A stretch of DNA of 9,326 nt. Origin: Actinomycetota bacterium (lineage in GTDB: Bacteria; Actinomycetota; Humimicrobiia; Humimicrobiales; Humimicrobiaceae). Of this stretch, positions 1-5,384 are shown piece after piece. Positions within the stretch are counted from its first letter, which is position 1, and every line of letters begins with the position of its first letter. The notes under the pieces were generated by a model that had not been told where the DNA came from, made no database searches, and worked only from the letters and a program-made list of their open reading frames with translations. The stretch is from positions 1 to 9,326 of the forward strand of contig JAHILC010000120.1 in NCBI GenBank assembly GCA_018897225.1, read 5' to 3'. A program made the translations under genes and the position numbers.

Positions 1-615
1 AAGCATTTCTATTATGTTCTGCGCAGTGTAATTAATTGTCACTTCGTATGTCTTTGGAAATAAGAATCCTTCAAGACTTGTAACGTCTTTAAAAAATTCA
101 TAATTGTAATTGCTTATATCAACTGCCTTATCCAGGTCAGCCCTTTTTATAAATGGTATTTCCTGCGCTATTCTATCGAGCGTTTGGCTAACTGTAAATC
201 CTTCGGGTATTACAATTTTGTAAGTTACTTCGGGAGCTTCTGAAGTTATGGAACTTAACACTGCCTTATATTCAGAACCTGTCAGGAGATTGTATTTTCC
301 AGGCAATAAATTCTTTTCCTTTCCTTGTTGCTGGACATACAGCTTAAAGAAAAAGCTATCGTCAACTATGCCTTTTTCTGCTAAAAGATCAGCAATTTGA
401 GTCAGGCTCATGCCTTCCTTTATTTCAACTTCAACCTCTATCCCCTTTTCAAGGGTTTTTTCTTCTTTTGGGGTCTGGAGGCTGCTGCATGAAATTAGAG
501 AAGATGATAAGATCAACACCATTAGCAGACCTGCAAGCATTACAAATTTAATAGGAACTATATTTAAAAAACTTATTACTTTACTGGTAATAATTTTATT
601 ACCCTTTAATTTCAT
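1..615 (-). CDS. mltG: Endolytic murein transglycosylase MltG, N-terminal part (runs off the left edge)
   Basis: MltG (YceG-like) is a membrane-anchored lytic transglycosylase that cleaves nascent peptidoglycan strands near the membrane and is thought to set glycan chain length. The visible 205 codons are open with no stop to base 1, so the catalytic C-terminal part lies outside the window. Residues about 23-42 are a hydrophobic segment after a Lys-rich N-terminus, ending in LISC (Cys43), a plausible lipobox. Residues about 60-85 look like the LysM-like subdomain (KEGMSLTQIADLLAEKGIV). The family signature LEGFLFPKTYEV sits near the end of the visible part. The ATG follows directly on the ruvX stop codon. 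Its AGGAG ribosome site lies inside the last two ruvX codons, so translation is probably coupled. mltG after alaS-ruvX is a common order in Gram-positive bacteria. Identity is firm; the lipoprotein anchor is inferred. Confidence 0.93.
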   Translation of the reverse strand, partial: MKLKGNKIITSKVISFLNIVPIKFVMLAGLLMVLILSSSLISCSSLQTPKEEKTLEKGIEVEVEIKEGMSLTQIADLLAEKGIVDDSFFFKLYVQQQGKEKNLLPGKYNLLTGSEYKAVLSSITSEAPEVTYKIVIPEGFTVSQTLDRIAQEIPFIKRADLDKAVDISNYNYEFFKDVTSLEGFLFPKTYEVTINYTAQNIIEML

Positions 616-1041
616 TTAACTCCTAAAAACATGTTTTTTCTTCTTTATTGTCAAATAGTCATTTAAAATAACTGCTGCAGATATCTTATCAATATTTCCA
701 GCGCTTTTTTTAACTTTTTTACCTTCAGCCTTTAAAATGCCTGATGAAATTTTGGAAGTAAACCTTTCATCAATGTATTCAATTTCGGGGCAGATTTCTT
801 TTAAAACTTCATCAACCAGGCTTTTTATTTTTTCAGCCTGGAAACCATGTTCGCCTTTTAAATTATACGGGAGTCCAACAATTACTTTCCCTACATCATA
901 ATCTTTGATTATTTTACTTAGATTTTCTTTTAATTTATCGTCGTTGGCAATAACTGTAAGTGGGCTTGCAATAGTTTCCAATTTATCGGTTACTGCAACC
1001 CCTATTCTCTTATCACCTATATCAAGGCCTAACAATCTCAT
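616..1041 (-). CDS. ruvX: RuvX/YqgF family RNase H-fold nuclease (pre-16S rRNA processing)
   Basis: This 141-residue protein is of normal length for YqgF/RuvX, an RNase H-fold nuclease implicated in 5' maturation of 16S rRNA and, from fold similarity, once proposed as a Holliday junction resolvase. The N-terminal strand reads GLDIGDKRIGVAV with the first catalytic Asp at position 7. VIVGLPYNLKG (about 53-63) is the next family motif. YIDERFTS (89-96) carries the conserved acidic pair, and NIDKISAAVILNDYL (116-130) the last acidic helix. The start codon overlaps the alaS stop (ATGA, 4-nt overlap) and there is no strong Shine-Dalgarno site, so translation probably depends on coupling to alaS. 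Its own 3' end encodes the ribosome site for mltG. The C-terminal tail is Lys-rich. Nothing looks degraded. Confidence 0.96.
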   Translation of the reverse strand: MRLLGLDIGDKRIGVAVTDKLETIASPLTVIANDDKLKENLSKIIKDYDVGKVIVGLPYNLKGEHGFQAEKIKSLVDEVLKEICPEIEYIDERFTSKISSGILKAEGKKVKKSAGNIDKISAAVILNDYLTIKKKKHVFRS

Positions 1042-3842
1042 CTTAAAATTTCCAAAACTTTACTTTTGCTGTAATCCATAGCTTTTGAAAGCATTGAAGA
1101 ATCTGAGCCTCCAACCTGGGCAAATTCCGGCTTTCCTCCGCCACCGCCTTTTAAGATCTTACCCGCATCTTTTGCAATAGCTGAACAATTAATACCCTTT
1201 GGGATAAGGTCTTTTGAAGACTGTAGAATTAAAACTGGTTTGGCGCTAATAATATTACCAAAAATAAGGAAAATATTTTTACCATTAAATGCATTTACCA
1301 GCTCGTCCCCTATTAAACCCATGGTTTGAGCATCAATTTTAAGCTTAAATTCAGACCTTGTAAAATCAAAATCAATAACAGTAACCTCATCACCTATTTG
1401 AGTTCCCGCAGATGCAGACGCACCAGCATCAGCGCCGGAATTTATCATATCTATTCCAAACCTTGATAATATTTCCTTCTTTAATGCTTTTACATGAAGG
1501 ATATTTAAATCTTCTTCAAACTTTCTTGCGGCAATTTTTAAATCTTCAAGTTTTGATTTTACCTGTGAAGATTCTACTTCAAGCAAGGCTGATATTTCCT
1601 TTAAAATTTTATCTTGGCCAGCTAAATAATTATATGCGTGAATCCCTGTTATTGCTTCAATCCTTCTGATGTTTGCACCTATACTTGAATCTGAAAGTAT
1701 TTTTAGAACTCCTATCTCGCCTGTCCTGTTTACATGAATACCACCGCATAATTCCCTGCTGTAATTATCAATCTCAACAACTCTTACAAACTTTCCATAT
1801 TTTTCATTAAAGAGCGAAATTGCGCCAATTTCTTCGGCATATTCTTTTGTAGTTTCAAAAATTCTGACTATATCATCTTTCTGGATTTTTTCATTTATTA
1901 TTCTTTCCACTTTTTCTTGGCTTTCAGGATCGCCAGATGATGCTATATTGTAGTCAAATCTGAACCTGTCGTCTGCGACATAAGAACCAGCCTGTGTTAC
2001 TTCTTTTCCAAAAACTATTCTTAAAGCCCAGTGAAGTAAGTGCGTGGATGTGTGATTTCGAGCTATGCTTTTTCTAAGAATGATGTCTATTTCCGCCGTG
2101 ACTTCATCATTTACGTTAAATTTGCCTTCCCTGACTTTTCCTTTGTGTATGATAAATCCTTCAAGTGGAATCCTGCAATCTTCTACTATAAAAACACTTG
2201 ATGTTCCTTCAATTCTGATAAGTCCTCTGTCACCTATTTCTCCGCCCTTCTCGCCGTAAAATGGAGTGGATTTCAATATTATTTCGCCCTCTTCACCCTT
2301 GATTAAAGTATTGGTAAAAGCGCCATCGGCAGTACGGTCTATTAAGACTGGCGCACTTTCGCCAGAGCTGCCGGCCATTATGTCAGTTTTGCTATATTTG
2401 ATGATACTCATTATTTTTGAACTTGACTTGTTTTCCTGATAACCAGTAAAATTTACTTCAAACTGATTTACAAGCTGCTTGTAAAGGTCGAGATTTTTAT
2501 CAATTTTCTTGTCAAAAACTGTCTTTTCCTTTGATTTTATAGAATGTTCTTTCATAAATTTATTGAACTTCTGCATATCAATACTTAGGTTATTTTCCTT
2601 TAAAATTTCTACTGTTAGCTCTACAGGAAAACCAAATGTTTCATATAACCTGAAAGCAAGCTCTGAATCAAGATACTTCACTCCTGAAACCTGCAGCTCT
2701 TCTATCTTTTGAGATAAAATTTTCGTTCCTTCCTTCAAGGTATTTGAAAATCTTTTTTCCTCATCATTTATAATCCTGGATGCCATCTCCCGTTTTTCTT
2801 TTAGTTCGGGGTAATTTAGGCAATAATTTTGTATTACTACTTCAGCTATGTCATTTAAGAAGTAATCATTTATGTCAAGAAGCCTTCCAAATCTTATGGC
2901 TCTTCTTATGATCCTTCTTAAAATGTATCCTCTTCCTTCATTTGAAGGTACAACTCCATCAGAGATAAGAAAATTTACAGCCCTGCTATGGTCTGCAATT
3001 ATCTTTATACATTTGTTTGTTTCCAGGCTGAAATTTTTATCTTTTTTAGTTGTCAATTTTTTACCGGAAATATCCTCTATCTTGCCAGTAATGTTCTTAA
3101 AAAGGATGGTTTTAAAAACTGAAGGATTTCTTTCAAGGACTGCTTCTATACGCTCAAGTCCCATTCCTGTATCAATATTTTTATTGGGCAGCTCTTCGTA
3201 ACTTTTTCCAGTAAAATTGTATTGGGTAAACACCAGGTTCCAAATTTCCAAAAACCTGTCACACTCGCATAAAGGATTGCAGTTTTTATCGCCGCAGCCA
3301 TATTCTTTACCAAAATCATAATAAATTTCAGTGCAAGGTCCGCAAGGACCAGTGTCACCCGCAGGTCCCCAGAAATTTTCACTTTTGCCAAATTTATAAA
3401 TTCGTCCCTCGCTAATTCCGTGTTTAACCCACAACTGGGTTGCTTCCTTGTCTTCAGGGATTTCTCCTTCCCCTGCAAAAACTCCAACTGAAAGCTTTTC
3501 GATAGGGATTTTTAATATATTTAGGATAAAATCTGTTGCAAAATTTATAGCTTCCTTTTTAAAATAGTCAGCAAACGCAAAATTACCGAGCATTTCAAAA
3601 AAAGTAAGATGCTGATCTGAATAACCAACCCTGTCAATGTCACTTGTCCTGAAACACTTCTGAACCGTAACAATCCTGTTTTTTGGTGGTTTTTCCACTC
3701 CAAGATAATAAGGCTTGAATTGCTGCATTCCTGCTGTAGTAAGTAGAACGCTCGGATCGCCTGCAGGAATTAAACTTGCGGATGGCATTTGCAAGTGTCC
3801 ATTTTTAGTAAAATAATCTAAATAGGTTTTTCTGATATCCAT
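1038..3842 (-). CDS. alaS: Alanine-tRNA ligase (AlaRS)
   Basis: Alanyl-tRNA synthetase charges tRNA-Ala with alanine in the cytoplasm and hydrolyses mischarged Ser/Gly-tRNA. At 934 residues it is somewhat longer than the usual 870-900. Domains in order: class II aminoacylation core with motif 2 around 63-95 (CFRTSDIDRVGYSDQH) and motif 3 NIDTGMGLERI (222-232); tRNA-recognition helices to about 450; editing domain with the zinc ligands HTSTH (His597, His601) and CGGIH (Cys699, His703); a coiled coil about 740-795; and the C-Ala/DHHA1 domain with a GGGGGKPEFAQVGGSD stretch (about 899-914). An Ala/Gly/Ser-rich insert at 802-813 joins the coiled coil to DHHA1. An in-frame stop 9 nt upstream of the ATG fixes the start, but no Shine-Dalgarno site precedes it. 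A 13-bp tandem repeat ends just upstream. First gene of the alaS-ruvX-mltG operon. Confidence 0.98.
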   Translation of the reverse strand: MDIRKTYLDYFTKNGHLQMPSASLIPAGDPSVLLTTAGMQQFKPYYLGVEKPPKNRIVTVQKCFRTSDIDRVGYSDQHLTFFEMLGNFAFADYFKKEAINFATDFILNILKIPIEKLSVGVFAGEGEIPEDKEATQLWVKHGISEGRIYKFGKSENFWGPAGDTGPCGPCTEIYYDFGKEYGCGDKNCNPLCECDRFLEIWNLVFTQYNFTGKSYEELPNKNIDTGMGLERIEAVLERNPSVFKTILFKNITGKIEDISGKKLTTKKDKNFSLETNKCIKIIADHSRAVNFLISDGVVPSNEGRGYILRRIIRRAIRFGRLLDINDYFLNDIAEVVIQNYCLNYPELKEKREMASRIINDEEKRFSNTLKEGTKILSQKIEELQVSGVKYLDSELAFRLYETFGFPVELTVEILKENNLSIDMQKFNKFMKEHSIKSKEKTVFDKKIDKNLDLYKQLVNQFEVNFTGYQENKSSSKIMSIIKYSKTDIMAGSSGESAPVLIDRTADGAFTNTLIKGEEGEIILKSTPFYGEKGGEIGDRGLIRIEGTSSVFIVEDCRIPLEGFIIHKGKVREGKFNVNDEVTAEIDIILRKSIARNHTSTHLLHWALRIVFGKEVTQAGSYVADDRFRFDYNIASSGDPESQEKVERIINEKIQKDDIVRIFETTKEYAEEIGAISLFNEKYGKFVRVVEIDNYSRELCGGIHVNRTGEIGVLKILSDSSIGANIRRIEAITGIHAYNYLAGQDKILKEISALLEVESSQVKSKLEDLKIAARKFEEDLNILHVKALKKEILSRFGIDMINSGADAGASASAGTQIGDEVTVIDFDFTRSEFKLKIDAQTMGLIGDELVNAFNGKNIFLIFGNIISAKPVLILQSSKDLIPKGINCSAIAKDAGKILKGGGGGKPEFAQVGGSDSSMLSKAMDYSKSKVLEILR

Positions 3843-3844
3843 CT

Positions 3845-3878
3845 GGTTTTATCTTAAGGTTTTATCTTAAGGTTTTAT
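3845..3878. repeat. 13-bp tandem repeat (2.6 copies) just upstream of alaS
   Basis: The unit ggttttatcttaa occurs exactly at 3845-3857 and 3858-3870, followed by a partial copy, ggttttat, at 3871-3878. It starts 3 nt upstream of the alaS ATG. The third copy runs into the palindrome gttttataaaac (3872-3883). On the alaS strand each full copy reads TTAAGATAAAACC. It contains a TAAGAT that could act as a -10 element, but no convincing -35 accompanies it. Possible roles are a regulator-binding site, a slippage-generated repeat, or promoter elements for either direction. Confidence 0.85.
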
Positions 3879-3891
3879 AAAACGATACCCC

Positions 3892-4077
3892 ATTTTTTCG
3901 TAACCGATAGAAGTTTTTTAATGCCCATCCCCTTACGAAGAGGGTGCTCTCCTGTCTGTTTTATAAGTCCCATAATTTAAGGGCGTTTATGCCGCAGACT
4001 AAGTTTGAGCTTCCTACGTTAATTTGTTGGCATAAAAATTAACTTTAGCTACGAGAAAAACAGAGTATCTGATTTTT
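3892..4077 (+). ncRNA. Candidate 6S-like structured RNA (rod-shaped, large internal bubble)
   Basis: The region folds by eye into one long rod. The closing helix pairs 3893-3902 with 4050-4059 (10 bp, one T-G). After an internal loop, 3911-3919 and 3921-3925 pair with 4041-4045, 4035-4038 and 4029-4033. There is then a large bubble (3926-3945 opposite 4011-4028). The terminal arm pairs 3946-3949 with 4007-4010, 3954-3958 with 3995-3999, and 3963-3971 with 3981-3990, around a 9-nt loop. Closing stem, central bubble and terminal arm within about 180 nt is the 6S RNA plan, the RNA that sequesters sigma-70-type RNA polymerase. Three wobble pairs are G-U on the plus strand but would be A-C mismatches on the minus strand, which favours plus. 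A TATAAA at 3876-3881 could be its -10. The position near aspS recalls bsrA of B. subtilis (from memory). It could instead be the structured 5' leader of alaS read on the other strand. Confidence 0.42.
4056..4077 (+). terminator. Weak hairpin plus T-run, possible 3' end of the structured RNA
   Basis: CAGA (4061-4064) pairs with TCTG (4068-4071) around a 3-nt loop. It is flanked by an A-run and followed by ATTTTT, so the helix can extend with A-T pairs past one bulged A. The GC content of the stem is low, so efficiency would be modest. The inverted repeat is nearly symmetric and could be read from either strand. Plus is preferred because the minus-strand promoter at 4078-4106 would start transcription right at it. 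Confidence 0.3.
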
Positions 4078-4106
4078 ATATTATCACAATTTTAGGGTTT
4101 ATTCAA
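4078..4106 (-). promoter_or_regulatory. Probable promoter for the alaS-ruvX-mltG operon
   Basis: On the minus strand TTGAAT (4106-4101) is followed after 17 bp by TAATAT (4083-4078). TGA immediately precedes the -10, giving an extended -10. Transcription would begin near 4071, leaving a leader of about 230 nt before the alaS ATG. That leader would be antisense to the whole candidate structured RNA. Spacing and hexamers are good, but there is no experimental support. Confidence 0.5.
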
Positions 4107-4125
4107 TTTAGGAAGTATTTTTCAA

Positions 4126-4172
4126 AATTTTTAAAAATTAACTTGTCAAAATTTATCAGAACAATGTATACT
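4126..4172 (+). promoter_or_regulatory. Promoter of the kinase gene, placed for a leaderless transcript
   Basis: TTGTCA (4143-4148), an 18-bp spacer and TATACT (4167-4172) form a good sigma-70/SigA-type promoter. Just upstream is the AT-only palindrome aatttttaaaaatt (4126-4139), in the position of an UP element. Counting 7-8 nt from the -10 puts the start of transcription at 4179-4180, on the GTG start codon itself. No Shine-Dalgarno sequence could then be present, and none is seen. Confidence 0.6.
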
Positions 4173-4179
4173 TTTGAAC

Positions 4180-5382
4180 GTGAACATTCTAACAATTAAC
4201 TCAGGCTCAACTTCAATAAAATTCAAGCTTTACAAGATGCCCGATGAGGATGTAATTGCAAGCGGCAAGATAGAAAACATAGGGTTTGATAAATCTCTTA
4301 TCAGCTTCAAAACAAAATTAGGATCTGAGAATAAGCATGATATACATATTGCAGATCATAAAGCAGGACTTAATTTTATAATTGATAAATTAACTAATTC
4401 TAAAACAGGGGTTATAAAAGACAAGAAAGAAATCTATGCAGTGGGCCATAGAATCGTAAATGTTGGAGACAAGGTAAGCTCCCATGTAGTAATTAATGAT
4501 CAAATGGTTGAAACCTTAAGAGATTGCATTGATTTAGCTCCTCTTCACAATCCTCCGAACTTGGCCGGGCTGGAAGTATCTATTGATGTGTTTGGTAAAG
4601 ATACCATAAATACCGGAGTATTTGACAATATTTTCCACAAGAATATGCCGTCTTATGCATTTCTATATGGTATTCCTTATGAATACTATGAAAAATACCG
4701 CATAAGAAAATACGGCTTTCACGGAATAGCCTATACTTATATGGTTGAAACGGGAGCAGCGCTTATAGGAAAAGATTTAAAAAATATCAAGATAATCGTG
4801 CTTATGCTCGGAGGAGGTTCCTCAATTACTGCGGTTAAAAACGGTATAAGTATAGACACATCAATGGGATTTACTCCAACCGAAGGTCTTATAATGTCTA
4901 CAAGGTGCGGAGATATAGACCCGGCAATACTACCCTATCTTATGAATAAGGAAAATATTGGCGCTAAAGAGATAGATAATATAATAAACAAGAAATCAGG
5001 CATACTTGGCCTTTCAAAAAAATATACCGATTTCGTTAATATTCAAAAAGGTGTCATGGAAAATGACCCGGTTTGCATCAGGGCTTTTGAATCCTATTGT
5101 TACAGGATAAAAAAATATATAGGCGCTTACGTGGCTGTTATGGACGGAGTTGACCTTATTATTTTCGGAGGAGGCATTGGCGAAAATTCTCCTATGACCA
5201 GAGAAAAAATCCTTGCAGATTTAAGTGTTTTTGGCATAAGTCTTGAAAAAGAAATAAATTATAATGACTCGCCGGGTGAAAGATTAATATCTTCCGGTAG
5301 TTCCAGAGTGCCTGTCTGCATTGTAAAAGTTAACGAGGAACTCATTATTGCCAGAGAGACATACCATCTGGTAAAGAGCTAA
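4180..5382 (+). CDS. Acetate kinase family protein with altered active site (acyl phosphate kinase)
   Basis: The 400-residue protein belongs to the acetate/propionate kinase family (ASKHA fold), whose members interconvert acyl phosphate + ADP and carboxylate + ATP. The GTG at 4180 gives MNILTINSGSTSIKF, matching the normal family N-terminus; a TTG at 4174 overlaps the base next to the -10 and is less likely. Conserved with Methanosarcina AckA numbering: N7, S10, S12, K14, R91, LAPLHNPPN with H123, the VFD Asp (149), FHG His (181), TR-GDIDP Arg (242), GGIGEN (332-337) and the NEE near 385. Changed: HGGE becomes NVGD (94-97), H184 becomes Tyr185, CHLGNGSS becomes LMLGGGSS (H208 to Met209, N211 to Gly212), and R285 becomes Val286. 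No phosphotransacetylase is adjacent. It is the lone plus-strand gene, ending 2 nt from aspS. Substrate is uncertain; a divergent acetate kinase or an acyl kinase of other specificity both fit. Confidence 0.85.
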   Translation: MNILTINSGSTSIKFKLYKMPDEDVIASGKIENIGFDKSLISFKTKLGSENKHDIHIADHKAGLNFIIDKLTNSKTGVIKDKKEIYAVGHRIVNVGDKVSSHVVINDQMVETLRDCIDLAPLHNPPNLAGLEVSIDVFGKDTINTGVFDNIFHKNMPSYAFLYGIPYEYYEKYRIRKYGFHGIAYTYMVETGAALIGKDLKNIKIIVLMLGGGSSITAVKNGISIDTSMGFTPTEGLIMSTRCGDIDPAILPYLMNKENIGAKEIDNIINKKSGILGLSKKYTDFVNIQKGVMENDPVCIRAFESYCYRIKKYIGAYVAVMDGVDLIIFGGGIGENSPMTREKILADLSVFGISLEKEINYNDSPGERLISSGSSRVPVCIVKVNEELIIARETYHLVKS

Positions 5383-5384
5383 AG

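Noticed and set aside
2872..3201. Plus-strand open frames within alaS, and similar ones inside aspS, hisS and the hydrolase
   Set aside because: They lie wholly antisense to well-supported genes, show no recognisable motif and have no ribosome sites. They are shadows of the coding strand.
3146..3487. 113-codon minus-strand frame inside alaS
   Set aside because: It is an alternative frame of the strongly conserved AlaRS catalytic domain, which is intact across the region. No frameshift is needed.
3843..4071. T-box riboswitch in front of alaS
   Set aside because: Read on the alaS strand, the leader has no AGGGUGGNACCGCG-type T-box sequence and no UGGU bulge for tRNA-Ala. There is no terminator with a U-run ahead of the start codon.
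3880..4080. tmRNA, SRP RNA or RNase P RNA in the intergenic region
   Set aside because: None of the diagnostic sequences I know for these RNAs (tRNA-like ends and tag reading frame, GGAAGGAAGCAGC, or the P4 core motifs) appear on either strand.
4126..4149. Minus-strand TTGACA at 4149-4144 as the alaS promoter
   Set aside because: No acceptable -10 element lies at 16-19 bp spacing. The promoter at 4106-4078 is better.
4174..4179. TTG at 4174 as the kinase start
   Set aside because: It lies 1 nt after the -10 hexamer and would precede the expected transcription start. It also adds two residues before the canonical family N-terminus. GTG at 4180 fits better.
4180..5382. Kinase gene as butyrate kinase
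   Set aside because: The length of 400 residues, the LAPLHNPPN, KYGFHG and TRCGDIDP motifs and the N-terminal pattern match acetate/propionate kinase rather than the shorter butyrate kinases.
4180..5382. Kinase as a decaying pseudogene because of its changed residues
   Set aside because: The frame is intact over 400 codons, the structural motifs are preserved and a strong promoter precedes it.
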